This document shows, one piece after another, positions 35,195 to 45,667 of a DNA stretch of 64,000 nucleotides. The DNA is from Streptomyces marokkonensis. Its GTDB lineage: Bacteria > Actinomycetota > Actinomycetes > Streptomycetales > Streptomycetaceae. The position numbers were made by a program, and so were the translations under genes. Position 1 is the stretch's first letter. Each line of letters begins with the position of its first letter. The stretch lies in the NCBI RefSeq assembly GCF_008312835.1, contig NZ_VSKS01000004.1, forward strand, positions 310,001 to 374,000, in the 5' to 3' direction. A model generated the notes under the pieces. That model was not told the DNA's origin, ran no database searches, and saw only the letters and a program-made list of their open reading frames with translations.

Positions 35195-35398
35195 GGCATA
35201 TGCGCGGCGTTCGGGGGAACGGATGCCCCCGATGGCCCGTCTCCAGGAGCAGCGCGACGCGCCGTCTGACGACAATGGCGAAGACCCTCGCGCGGTGTTC
35301 GCGAAGGCGCGTCTACGATGGAAGCCTTCACGTCACCGCACCCACCCCGCCAACCTGAAAAGCCCTCAAAAGCTCGTGGGAAGGCCAGACGAATCCTG
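35195..35398. promoter_or_regulatory. mreB upstream region
   Basis: Together with the ndk terminator this makes a 317-nt gap. No gene is supported. Several mreB promoters are known in this position in S. coelicolor; I cannot place them from sequence alone. Confidence 0.35.
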
Positions 35399-36430
35399 AT
35401 GGGGAACTCAATGTCGTTCATCGGCCGTGACATGGCTGTCGACCTCGGGACCGCCAACACGCTGGTGTACGTCAGGGGTCGTGGGATCGTACTGAACGAG
35501 CCGTCCGTCGTCGCGATCAACACCAACACCGGCGGCATCCTCGCGGTCGGCGCCGAAGCGAAGAAGATGATCGGGCGCACGCCCGGCAACATCGTTGCCG
35601 TGCGTCCGCTGAAGGACGGCGTCATCGCCGACTTCGAGATCACCGAGCGGATGCTCCGCTACTTCATCCTGAAGATCCACAAGCGGCGGTATCTGGCTCG
35701 TCCGCGGGTCGTCGTGTGTGTGCCCTCGGGCATCACCGGCGTCGAGCGCCGCGCCGTCATCGAGGCGTCGTCGCAGGCCGGCGCCCGCCAGGTGCACATC
35801 ATCGAGGAGCCCATGGCCGCCGCCATCGGCTCCGGGCTGCCGGTCCACGAGGCCACCGGCAACATGGTGGTGGACATCGGCGGCGGCACCACGGAGGTCG
35901 CGGTCATCTCCCTCGGCGGCATCGTCACCGCCCAGTCCATCCGCGTCGCGGGCGACGAACTGGACAACGCGATCATCCAGCACATCAAGAAGGAGTACTC
36001 GCTCCTGCTGGGTGAGCGCTCGGCCGAGCAGATCAAGATCACGATCGGTTCGGCGTACGACCTCGACACCGACGAGCACACCGAAATCCGTGGCCGGGAC
36101 CTGGTGTCCGGACTGCCCAAGACCGTCGTCATCTCCGCGGCCGAGGTCCGCAAGGCGATCGAGGAACCCGTCAACGCCATCGTGGACGCGGTCAAGACGA
36201 CCCTCGACAAGTGCCCGCCGGAGCTGTCCGGCGACATCATGGACCGGGGCATCGTGCTGACCGGCGGCGGTGCCCTGCTGCGCGGCCTCGACGAGCGGCT
36301 GCGCCGGGAGACGGGCATGCCGATCCACATCGCCGAGGACCCGCTGGACAGCGTGGCGCTCGGCTCCGGCAAGTGCGTCGAGGAATTCGAGGCGCTCCAG
36401 CAGGTGCTGGACGCCCAGCCCCGCAGATGA
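35399..36430 (+). CDS. mreB: Actin-like cell-shape / spore-wall protein MreB
   Basis: A 343-residue actin homologue polymerising under the membrane. The ATP-binding motifs are phosphate 1 ([15 protein letters not shown], about 10-24), phosphate 2 ([18 protein letters not shown], about 159) and adenosine ([16 protein letters not shown], about 285). PVHEATGNM and [11 protein letters not shown] are standard. ATG 35399 ([11 protein letters not shown]) is used; an internal ATG 12 nt later is possible. In Streptomyces, MreB is needed mainly for spore-wall integrity. It heads mreBCD-pbp2-rodA, but a hairpin at 36445 probably limits readthrough. Confidence 0.96.
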   Translation: MGNSMSFIGRDMAVDLGTANTLVYVRGRGIVLNEPSVVAINTNTGGILAVGAEAKKMIGRTPGNIVAVRPLKDGVIADFEITERMLRYFILKIHKRRYLARPRVVVCVPSGITGVERRAVIEASSQAGARQVHIIEEPMAAAIGSGLPVHEATGNMVVDIGGGTTEVAVISLGGIVTAQSIRVAGDELDNAIIQHIKKEYSLLLGERSAEQIKITIGSAYDLDTDEHTEIRGRDLVSGLPKTVVISAAEVRKAIEEPVNAIVDAVKTTLDKCPPELSGDIMDRGIVLTGGGALLRGLDERLRRETGMPIHIAEDPLDSVALGSGKCVEEFEALQQVLDAQPRR

Positions 36431-36444
36431 CACGACTCCTCGAC

Positions 36445-36480
36445 TCCGCCGTACGGGACGTTCTCCTCTCGTACGGCGGA
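36445..36480 (+). terminator. Hairpin (attenuator/partial terminator) between mreB and mreC
   Basis: TCCGCCGTACG / CGTACGGCGGA, an 11-bp perfect stem with a 14-nt loop, 15 nt after the mreB stop. It would allow abundant monocistronic mreB with some readthrough into mreC. Confidence 0.65.
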
Positions 36481-36601
36481 GCGCTGGTATGGAGCCACCG
36501 GCCCGCCCGCGAGCCGCGCGAGACTCGACCGTCACCGCCCGGCACCTGAACAAGACCACACCGCACACCCGTTCTCGACGAGGAAGGCACGGCCGCCGCA
36601 C

Positions 36602-37543
36602 GTGAGGGACACACGAGAGAGCCGGCTGCTCCTGGTGCTGCTGATCGCCATCGCGTTCGCACTGATCACGGTGGACATCCGCGGCGGGGAGGATTCACCG
36701 GTCGACGGTGCCCGGCAGGCCGCGGCGACCGTCTTCGGCCCGATCGAGAACGGCGTGTCCAGCGCGGTCGACCCGATCGGCAACGCGGTCACCGCCGTCC
36801 GCGAGTCCGGCGACCGGCACGACCGGCTGGCCGCACTGGAGCGGGAGAACGCCGCGCTCAAGGCCGAACTCGGCAGCGACGACCGCGGCCGCAGCCGCCT
36901 CGCCCAGCTCGACAAACTGCTGAAGATCTCCGGCAAGGGCCAGTACGGCATCAAGGGCGCCCAGGTCATCGCCATAGGAGCGGCCCAGGGCTTCTCCTGG
37001 ACCATCACCATCGACGCCGGAGCGAACGACGGCATCAAGCGCGACATGACCGTCCTCAACGGCGACGGACTCGTCGGCCGCGTCACCACCGTCGGCCCGA
37101 ACACCGCCACCGTGCTGCTCGCCAGCGACCCCGACTTCACCGTCGGCACCCGCATGGAGGCCGGCGACGAACTCGGCTTCGCCTCCGGCCAGGGCGACCG
37201 CCCGCTGCGCGTCGAACTGCTCAACGGCAAGGCCGAGATCAAGAAGGGCGACCGGCTGGTCACCTTCGGCTCGCAGGCCGACAAGCCCTTCGTCCCCGGC
37301 GTTCCCGTGGGCGTCGTCTCCCGCGTCGACCCCTCCGGCGGCGACCTCACCCGCACCCTCTACGTCACGCCGTTCGTCAGCTTCAGCAAGCTCGACGTGG
37401 TCGGCGTCGTCGTCCAGGCACCCGAGAAGGACCCGCGCGACACGGTGCTGCCCAAGAAGCCCAAGCCGACCCCCACGCCGACCGTGACGGTGACCGTCAC
37501 CCCCTCCGCCCCTGCCGACGGCCTGAACCAGCAAGAGCAGTAG
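36602..37543 (+). CDS. mreC: Rod-shape-determining protein MreC
   Basis: 313 residues. One N-terminal membrane helix (LLLVLLIAIAFALITVDI, about 9-26), then a coiled coil (about 72-110, HDRLAALERENAALKAEL), then a beta-rich periplasmic-type domain of about 115-270. The domain carries the NDGIKRDMTVLNGDGLVGRV signature. The tail is Lys/Pro/Thr-rich and ends in Ser/Pro/Gln residues. It links MreB inside with penicillin-binding proteins outside. GTG 36602 has GGAAGGCACGGCCGCAC upstream. mreD starts 13 nt downstream, so mreC-mreD are one unit. Confidence 0.93.
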   Translation: MRDTRESRLLLVLLIAIAFALITVDIRGGEDSPVDGARQAAATVFGPIENGVSSAVDPIGNAVTAVRESGDRHDRLAALERENAALKAELGSDDRGRSRLAQLDKLLKISGKGQYGIKGAQVIAIGAAQGFSWTITIDAGANDGIKRDMTVLNGDGLVGRVTTVGPNTATVLLASDPDFTVGTRMEAGDELGFASGQGDRPLRVELLNGKAEIKKGDRLVTFGSQADKPFVPGVPVGVVSRVDPSGGDLTRTLYVTPFVSFSKLDVVGVVVQAPEKDPRDTVLPKKPKPTPTPTVTVTVTPSAPADGLNQQEQ

Positions 37544-37556
37544 GAGCTGTCACCCC

Positions 37557-38225
37557 ATGCGCGTCAACCGGATCCTGCTCTCCAGCTCGCTGATCGTCGT
37601 CGCCCTGGTGATCCAGGTGAGCGTCCTCGCCCGCCTCCACCTGCCCGGCGCCGTCCCCGACCTGCTGCTGCTCACCGTCCTCGGCCTCGCCCTGGTCTAC
37701 GGCCATGTCGGCGGCGCCCTCGTCGGCTTCGCCGCCGGTCTCCTCGCCGACCTCGCCCCACCCGCCGACCACGCCGCCGGCCGCTACGCCCTCGTGCTGT
37801 GCGTCATCGGCTACCTCGCCGGACTCGTCAAACCCGAGAGCGGCCAGGTGAAGTCGGCCACCGGCCCCATGGTCGTGGTCGTCGCCGCCGCGGTCGGCTC
37901 CACCCTGCTCTACGCCGGTGTCGGCGCCCTCGTCGGCGACACCGCGGCCCGTCATGTCGGCCTGAGCGGGCTGCTGTTCACCGCCGCCCTGTACGACCTG
38001 CTGCTCGCGCCGTTCGTCGTCCCCGGCGTCATGGCCCTGGCCCGGCGCGCCGAGAACGATCCGCTCGCCGAGACGGGCTCCACCCCGTCCGGTGACATCT
38101 CCTCCGGCTGGCTGTCCGGCGGCACCGGACTGCGCATCGGCGGCCAGCGCGGCGGACTGCGCGTCAAGGCGGCCCGGGCCCGGATGGCGCGCGCCGGACG
38201 CATCAAGGGGGTCAAGCGCCTGTGA
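37557..38225 (+). CDS. mreD: Rod-shape-determining protein MreD
   Basis: 222 residues, about five to six membrane helices, opening MRVNRILLSSSLIVVALVIQ and followed by PDLLLLTVLGLALVYG and GFAAGLLADLAPPADHAAGR, both typical of MreD. A basic cytoplasmic tail of about 60 residues (LRVKAARARMARAGRIKGVK) is longer than in Gram-negatives. ATG 37557 is preceded by TAGGAGCTGTCACCCC, placing AGGAG 9 nt upstream. It works with MreC in the elongation / spore-wall complex. Confidence 0.92.
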   Translation: MRVNRILLSSSLIVVALVIQVSVLARLHLPGAVPDLLLLTVLGLALVYGHVGGALVGFAAGLLADLAPPADHAAGRYALVLCVIGYLAGLVKPESGQVKSATGPMVVVVAAAVGSTLLYAGVGALVGDTAARHVGLSGLLFTAALYDLLLAPFVVPGVMALARRAENDPLAETGSTPSGDISSGWLSGGTGLRIGGQRGGLRVKAARARMARAGRIKGVKRL

Positions 38226-38248
38226 CCCGGCGGAACTTCACCGGAACG

Positions 38249-38292
38249 GGTGAACGGCGGCGGAACGCCGGCCCGCGTACCGGCCGTTCACC
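38249..38292 (+). terminator. Hairpin between mreD and pbp2
   Basis: GGTGAACGGC / GCCGTTCACC form a 10-bp stem with a GC-rich internal region. It lies 24 nt after the mreD stop inside a co-directional cluster, so it is likely an attenuator or processing site. Confidence 0.5.
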
Positions 38293-38339
38293 ACTCGTAC
38301 CCGCACCCGCGCACGCGCTCTGAGAGGGGAGGAAGCCGC

Positions 38340-40616
38340 GTGACCAACATCCCCGAGACCGGCCGCAGCCCACGGGTCCAGATCCGGCTCGTCGTCATCC
38401 AGGTCCTCGTCGTCTCCCTCCTCGGCACCCTCGGCGGGCGCCTGTGGTACCTCCAGATCCGCGAGGGCGACCAGTACGCCAAGGAGGCCTCCGGCAACCA
38501 CGTCCAGCAGGTCGTCCAGCCCGCGGTCCGCGGCTCCATCCTGGACGCGCGCGGAGTGGCCCTCGCGGACAACGAGACGCGGCTGGTCGTCTCCGCCTCC
38601 CGCACCGAGCTGCTGAAGATGAGGGACGACGGCAAGGCGGTCCTCACCAAACTCGCCGGCGTCCTCGGCATGAGCGCCAAGGAGGTCGGCGAGAAGGTCC
38701 GGCTCTGCGACGCCAAGACCCCCCAGCCCTGCTGGAACGGCTCGCCGTACCAGCCCATCCCCATCACCGACGAGGCCACCCCCAAGCAGGCCCTGCAGAT
38801 CCGCGAGCGCGCCGAGGACTTCCCCGGCATCACCGCGGAACCCCAGGCCGTGCGCCGCTACGCGGCCCCCGGCAAGGCCAACACCGCCCAGGTCCTCGGC
38901 TACCTGTCGCCCGTCACCGACGAGGAGATCCAGAAGGCACAGGACACCGACTCGCCGTACCTGCGCTCCGACATGGTCGGCCGCTCCGGCCTCGAGCGCC
39001 AGTACGACAAGCAGCTGCGCGGCAAGGCCGGCGTCACGCGGTACGAGGTCGACAAGCTCGGCCGCGTCCTCGGCCAGGCCGAGGCCGACCCCGCCGAGCC
39101 CGGCGCCAACCTCGTCACCAGCATCGACGCCCGCGTCCAGCGCATCGCCGAGTACGAGCTGAACGAGGCGATGAAGGAAGCCCGCAAGCAGCACGACCGC
39201 AACACCAACCGCACCTACGAGGCCGACTCCGGCGCCGTCGTCGTCATGGAGGCCAAGACCGGCCGCGTCGTCGCCATGGCCTCCAACCCCACCTACGACC
39301 CCAACGCCTGGGTCGGCGGCATCTCCGCCAAGGACTACGCCGCCCTCACCGGCAAGGAGTCCAACTACCCGCTGCTCAATCGCGCCATCCAGGGCCAGTC
39401 GGCACCCGGCTCCATCTTCAAGGTGATCCCGACGGCCGCCGCGATCAACGCCGGGTACTCCTTCGAAGGCCCCTACAACTGCTCCAGCTCGTACTCCATC
39501 GGCAGCCAGGTCTTCAAGAACTTCGAATCCCAGAACCACGGCCCCATCAGCCTCGGCCGCGCCCTCGAGGTCTCCTGCGACACCGTCTTCTACGCCCTCT
39601 CCCACGAGGAGTGGAAGCGCGACGGCGGCAACAAGCCGAAGAAGAACCCCGACGACTGGTTCTACAAGACCTCCCACCAGTTCGGCCTCGGCGAGGAGAC
39701 CGGCATCGACCTGCCCAACGAGGTCACCGGCCGCGTCCCCGACCGCCAGTGGAAGCTGGACTACTGGAAGGCCAACAAGGACGTCTGGTGCAAGACCGGA
39801 AAGAAGGACGGCAGCTACGCCGAGCGCATCGCCTACGAGAACTGCCTCGAAGGCAACCGGCTGCGCGCCGGTGACTCCGTCAACTACTCCATCGGCCAGG
39901 GCGACACCCTCGTCACCCCCATCCAGATGGCCACCGTCTACGCGGCCATCGCCAACGGCGGCACCCTCTACGACCCCACCGTCGGCAAGGCCGTCATCAG
40001 CCCCGACGGCAGGACCGTCACGGAGATCGAGCCCAAGCCGCACGGCAAACTGCCGATGACGAAGCAGACCCTCAGCCAGATAGACGAAGCCCTCGAGGGA
40101 GTCGCCACCCGCGGTACGGCCGCGTGGCGATTCGGGGGCTGGCCGCAGGACGAGATCCCGATGCACGCCAAGACCGGTACCGCCGAGGTGTACGGCAAGC
40201 AGACCACCTCGTGGTTCGCCACCTACACCGAGGACTACTCGATCGTCATGACGATCTCCCAGGGTGGTACGGGCTCCGGCGCCTCGGGCCCCGCCGTGCG
40301 CAACATCTACAACGCCCTGTACGGCGTCTCCGAGGACGGCGAGATCGACAACAAGAAGGCGCTGCTGCCCACACCGCAGAAGACCCTCCCCAAGGTCCGC
40401 ACGGACGGCACCATCAAGGCCCCGAAGGTCTCCAAGGACCCCGCGAAGGACCGGGTCGAGCCCTCCCCGGACGCGGGGGCCACCACCCCGCAGGACGACC
40501 CCGCCGACCCGCAGCAGCCGGGCACGGTCCCCTCACCGGAGAACACCAACCGCGACACCCGCCGCCGCGAGCGACGACGGGGCGGCCGGAGCGGCACACG
40601 GAGGACGGCGTCATGA
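38340..40616 (+). CDS. mrdA: Penicillin-binding protein 2 (peptidoglycan transpeptidase)
   Basis: 758 residues. One N-terminal membrane anchor (VVIQVLVVSLLGTLGGRLWYL, about 18-38), then a PBP dimerisation domain with RGSILDARGVALADN, then the transpeptidase domain. The active-site Ser lies in SAPGSIFKV (SxxK, about 357), the KTG motif in MHAKTGTAEV (about 610), and SVNYSIGQGD precedes it. The C-terminal tail of about 90 residues is Pro/Arg-rich and disordered. It cross-links peptidoglycan with its partner RodA, whose start codon overlaps its stop (ATGA). GTG 38340 follows GAGGGGAGGAAGCCGC. Confidence 0.94.
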   Translation: MTNIPETGRSPRVQIRLVVIQVLVVSLLGTLGGRLWYLQIREGDQYAKEASGNHVQQVVQPAVRGSILDARGVALADNETRLVVSASRTELLKMRDDGKAVLTKLAGVLGMSAKEVGEKVRLCDAKTPQPCWNGSPYQPIPITDEATPKQALQIRERAEDFPGITAEPQAVRRYAAPGKANTAQVLGYLSPVTDEEIQKAQDTDSPYLRSDMVGRSGLERQYDKQLRGKAGVTRYEVDKLGRVLGQAEADPAEPGANLVTSIDARVQRIAEYELNEAMKEARKQHDRNTNRTYEADSGAVVVMEAKTGRVVAMASNPTYDPNAWVGGISAKDYAALTGKESNYPLLNRAIQGQSAPGSIFKVIPTAAAINAGYSFEGPYNCSSSYSIGSQVFKNFESQNHGPISLGRALEVSCDTVFYALSHEEWKRDGGNKPKKNPDDWFYKTSHQFGLGEETGIDLPNEVTGRVPDRQWKLDYWKANKDVWCKTGKKDGSYAERIAYENCLEGNRLRAGDSVNYSIGQGDTLVTPIQMATVYAAIANGGTLYDPTVGKAVISPDGRTVTEIEPKPHGKLPMTKQTLSQIDEALEGVATRGTAAWRFGGWPQDEIPMHAKTGTAEVYGKQTTSWFATYTEDYSIVMTISQGGTGSGASGPAVRNIYNALYGVSEDGEIDNKKALLPTPQKTLPKVRTDGTIKAPKVSKDPAKDRVEPSPDAGATTPQDDPADPQQPGTVPSPENTNRDTRRRERRRGGRSGTRRTAS

Positions 40617-41815
40617 CCGGCGGCGTCAACAGCTTCCAGGTCTCCGGATACGGACCCGAGCGGGCCGGCTGGACACGGGTCCTCGCCCGCGACTCCCTGG
40701 CCCGCCGCCTCGACTGGCCGATACTGCTGTCGGCCCTCGCCCTGTCCCTGCTGGGCTCGCTCCTGGTCTGGTCGGCCACCCGCAACCGCACCGAGCTCAA
40801 CCAGGGCGACCCCTACTACTTTCTGGTCCGGCACTGGCTGAACACCGGGATCGGACTCGCCCTGATGGTCGGCGCCCTCTGGCTCGGCCACCGCGCCCTG
40901 CGCACCGCCGTGCCCCTGCTGTACGGCGCCTCCGTCTTCCTGATCCTGCTCGTGCTCACACCGCTGGGCTCCACCATCAACGGCGCCCACTCCTGGATCA
41001 AGCTCCCCGGCGGCTTCTCCCTCCAGCCCTCCGAGTTCGTGAAGATCACGATCATCCTGGGCATGGCGATGCTGCTCGCCGCCAGGGTCGACGCCGGCGA
41101 CAAGCCCTACCCCGACCACCGCACGGTCCTCCAGGCACTCGGCCTGGCCGTCGTCCCCATGCTGATCGTGATGCTCATGCCCGACCTCGGGTCGGTCATG
41201 GTCATGGTCGTCATCGTGCTCGGCGTACTGCTCGCCTCCGGCGCCTCCAACCGATGGGTCTTCGGCCTCCTCGGCGCCGGCGCGGCCGGCGCGATCACCG
41301 TCTGGCAGGTCGGCATCCTCGACGAATACCAGATCAACCGGTTCGCCGCCTTCGCCAACCCCGAGCTCGACCCCGCCGGCGTCGGCTACAACACCAACCA
41401 GGCCCGCATCGCCATCGGCTCCGGCGGACTGACCGGCTCCGGCCTCTTCCACGGCTCCCAGACCACCGGCCAGTTCGTGCCCGAGCAGCAGACCGACTTC
41501 GTCTTCACCGTCGCCGGAGAGGAACTCGGCTTCGTCGGCGGCGCACTGATCATCGGCCTGCTCGGCATCATCCTCTGGCGCGCCTGCCGCATCGCCCGCG
41601 ACACCACCGACCTGTACGGCACCATCGTCGCCGCCGGCATCGTCGCCTGGTTCGCCTTCCAGACCTTCGAGAACATCGGCATGACCCTGGGCATCATGCC
41701 GGTCACCGGACTGCCCCTGCCGTTCGTCTCCTACGGGGGCTCCTCCATGTTCGCCACATGGCTGGCCGTGGGCCTGCTCCAGTCCATCCGGATACAGCGG
41801 CCGATGTCCGCGTAG
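40613..41815 (+). CDS. rodA: RodA/SEDS-family peptidoglycan glycosyltransferase
   Basis: A 400-residue SEDS protein with ten membrane helices. SFEDS-family motifs present are GSTINGAHSWIKLPG (about 120), LQPSEFVKI, the PDLGSVMVM segment, GLFHGSQTTGQFVPEQQTDF (about 280) with the catalytic-region residues, and PLPFVSYGGSSM near the end. It polymerises lipid II in partnership with the upstream PBP2. ATG 40613 overlaps the PBP2 stop by 4 nt (ATGA), giving translational coupling. The S. coelicolor counterpart is called sfr. A hairpin at 41847 closes the cluster. Confidence 0.95.
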   Translation: MTGGVNSFQVSGYGPERAGWTRVLARDSLARRLDWPILLSALALSLLGSLLVWSATRNRTELNQGDPYYFLVRHWLNTGIGLALMVGALWLGHRALRTAVPLLYGASVFLILLVLTPLGSTINGAHSWIKLPGGFSLQPSEFVKITIILGMAMLLAARVDAGDKPYPDHRTVLQALGLAVVPMLIVMLMPDLGSVMVMVVIVLGVLLASGASNRWVFGLLGAGAAGAITVWQVGILDEYQINRFAAFANPELDPAGVGYNTNQARIAIGSGGLTGSGLFHGSQTTGQFVPEQQTDFVFTVAGEELGFVGGALIIGLLGIILWRACRIARDTTDLYGTIVAAGIVAWFAFQTFENIGMTLGIMPVTGLPLPFVSYGGSSMFATWLAVGLLQSIRIQRPMSA

Positions 41816-41846
41816 CGGCCGGCCCGCGCCCGGCCCGCGCGTCACC

Positions 41847-41879
41847 GGTGCGGAGCGGCCCACCGCTCCGCTCCGCACC
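41847..41879 (+). terminator. Probable end of the mre/rodA cluster
   Basis: GGTGCGGAGCG / CGCTCCGCACC, an 11-bp stem with an 11-nt loop, 31 nt after the rodA stop. Confidence 0.6.
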
Positions 41880-41900
41880 CACGGCGACCGGACCGGTCCG

Positions 41901-41960
41901 GACCGGTCCACGGCGACTAGATCGGTCCACGGCGGATAGGTTCGGTTCATGGCGGACACC
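41901..41960. repeat. Three 20-bp tandem units running into the CYTH-CHAD start codon
   Basis: Units at 41901-41920, 41921-41940 and 41941-41960 share the core CGGTYCAYGGCG at the same offset; the first two cores are identical over 12 nt. The third core contains the ATG start. A 14-bp palindrome, CCGGACCGGTCCGG, lies just upstream (41888-41901). Confidence 0.75.
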
Positions 41961-43508
41961 AAGCGCGAGATCGAGCGAAAGTACGAGACCGGCGACGGCG
42001 GACTGCCCGACCTGACCCGCGTTCCCGGCGTGGCATCCGTACTCGACAAGGGCGTCACCCACCTCGACGCCACCTACCACGACACAGCCGACGAACGCCT
42101 CGCCGCGTCGGCCGTCACCCTGCGCCGCCGCACCGGCGGCTCGGACGCCGGCTGGCACCTGAAGTTCCCGGTCGCCCCCGGGGTGCGCGACGAGATCCGC
42201 GCCCCGCTCTCCGACACCCTCCCGGACGAACTGGCCGCCCTCGTCCGCTCCCGCGTCCGCGACCACGAACTGCTGCCCGTCGTCCGGCTGCGCTCCGACC
42301 GCGAGGTACGACACCTGGCCGACTCCGACGGCCGGCTGCTCGCCGAGGTCAGCGTCGACACCGTCCGCGCCGAACGCCTCACCCACGGCGGCGGCACCGC
42401 CCAGTGGACCGAGATCGAGGTCGAACTCGCCGACGACGGCGACCCCGCCTTCCTCGACAAGGTCGAAAAACGCCTGCGCAAGGCCGGCGTACGCCCCTCG
42501 GAATCGACCTCCAAACTGGCCAGGGCACTCGCCGAGACCGCACCGGCCGGCACCACGGCCGCGACGGCACCCGCCCCCGCCACGGCCCCCGAGGCGGCCC
42601 CGAAGAAGAAGCGGCGCTCACGGACGGTGGGCGAACCCGTCACCGCCGGGGACCACGTCCTCGCCTACGTCCGCGCCCAGCGCGACGCCCTCGTCGAGCT
42701 CGACCCCGCCGTACGCCAGGACGTCCCCGACTCCGTCCACCGCATGAGGGTCGCCACCCGCCGCCTGCGCAGCACCTTCCGCACCTTCCGTGACGTTCTC
42801 GACCGCGAGACGACCGACCCCGTCGCCGAGGACCTGAAATGGCTGGCCGACGCGCTGGGCGTGGACCGCGACCAGGAGGTCCTCGCCGAACGCCTCACCA
42901 CCTCCCTCGCCGACCTCCCCGACACTCTCGTCCACGGCCCCGTCGCCGACCGCCTCACCGCCTGGTCCCGGGCGCGGCACAGCGGAGCCCACGGCCGCCT
43001 CACCGGCATCCTCGACTCCCGCCGCTACCTCACCCTCCTCGACACCCTGGACGCCCTGCTCGCAGACCCGCCGCTGCGCAAGAAAGCCGGAGCCGAACCG
43101 GCGAAGACCCTCACCAAGGCCCTGCGCAAGGACTTCGGCACAGTCGCCGGCCTCGTCACCCAGGCCCTCGACCTCCCGCCCGGCACCGACCGCGACGTCG
43201 CCCTGCACGAGGCCCGCAAGAAGACCAAGCGCACCCGCTACGCCGCCGAGGCCGCCGCCCCCGCTCTCGGCAAACCGGCGAACGACCTGGTCAAGTCCAT
43301 GAAGTCGCTCCAAGGCCTGCTCGGCGACCACCAGGACAGCGTCATGGCCCGCCAGACCCTCCGCGAGCTCGCCGCCGTCGCCCACGCGGCGGGGGAGAGC
43401 GACTTCACCTACGGCGTCCTCCACGGCCGTGAGGAACACCGCGCGCAGCTCGCCGAGGCCGCACTCCCCGAAACGTGGTCCGCGATCAGCAAGCGGACCG
43501 CCGTCTGA
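41949..43508 (+). CDS. CYTH and CHAD domain protein
   Basis: 519 residues. The CYTH domain (about 1-200) starts with REIERKYE, the ExExK metal/phosphate signature, and has WTEIEVELADDG and VRLRSDREV. A linker rich in Ala/Thr/Pro and KKKRRSR leads to a CHAD domain (about 225-510), an all-helical fold with conserved His/Arg/Lys such as SVHRMRVATRRLRSTFRTF and LHEARKKTKRTRYAAE. CHAD domains bind inorganic polyphosphate, and CYTH members hydrolyse or transfer triphosphates, so a polyphosphate-linked role is likely. It has no obvious operon partner. The start codon lies inside a 20-bp repeat. Confidence 0.92.
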   Translation: MADTKREIERKYETGDGGLPDLTRVPGVASVLDKGVTHLDATYHDTADERLAASAVTLRRRTGGSDAGWHLKFPVAPGVRDEIRAPLSDTLPDELAALVRSRVRDHELLPVVRLRSDREVRHLADSDGRLLAEVSVDTVRAERLTHGGGTAQWTEIEVELADDGDPAFLDKVEKRLRKAGVRPSESTSKLARALAETAPAGTTAATAPAPATAPEAAPKKKRRSRTVGEPVTAGDHVLAYVRAQRDALVELDPAVRQDVPDSVHRMRVATRRLRSTFRTFRDVLDRETTDPVAEDLKWLADALGVDRDQEVLAERLTTSLADLPDTLVHGPVADRLTAWSRARHSGAHGRLTGILDSRRYLTLLDTLDALLADPPLRKKAGAEPAKTLTKALRKDFGTVAGLVTQALDLPPGTDRDVALHEARKKTKRTRYAAEAAAPALGKPANDLVKSMKSLQGLLGDHQDSVMARQTLRELAAVAHAAGESDFTYGVLHGREEHRAQLAEAALPETWSAISKRTAV

Positions 43509-43609
43509 GCGACGTACGGGGGACCCCGTCGGCCGGGTTACGCTGGATGGTCACCCGCCCCCAGCCTCCGGCCGGGGGACCCCGCAGTCACCACACGAAG
43601 GTTCGCGAG

Positions 43610-45568
<1,959 letters not shown>

Positions 45569-45585
45569 CGCGAGAAGCCGCACGG

Positions 45586-45631
45586 GAGGGCCTCGGTGCC
45601 CGAGGCATTGCGCTCGGGCCCCGAGGCCCTC
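45586..45631. terminator. Bidirectional terminator
   Basis: GAGGGCCTCGG (45586-45596) with CCGAGGCCCTC (45621-45631) continues through one mismatch into GCCCGAG / CTCGGGC. It serves the radical SAM gene and the convergent terpene synthase gene. Confidence 0.85.
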
Positions 45632-45667
45632 TCCGCGGCGATGTCCCGGCCGCCCGGGCCCTGAGGC

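Noticed and set aside
35148-35399. Possible small gene between ndk and mreB
   Set aside because: It begins at the ndk terminator hairpin, shows no ribosome site or motif, and occupies the known mreB promoter region.
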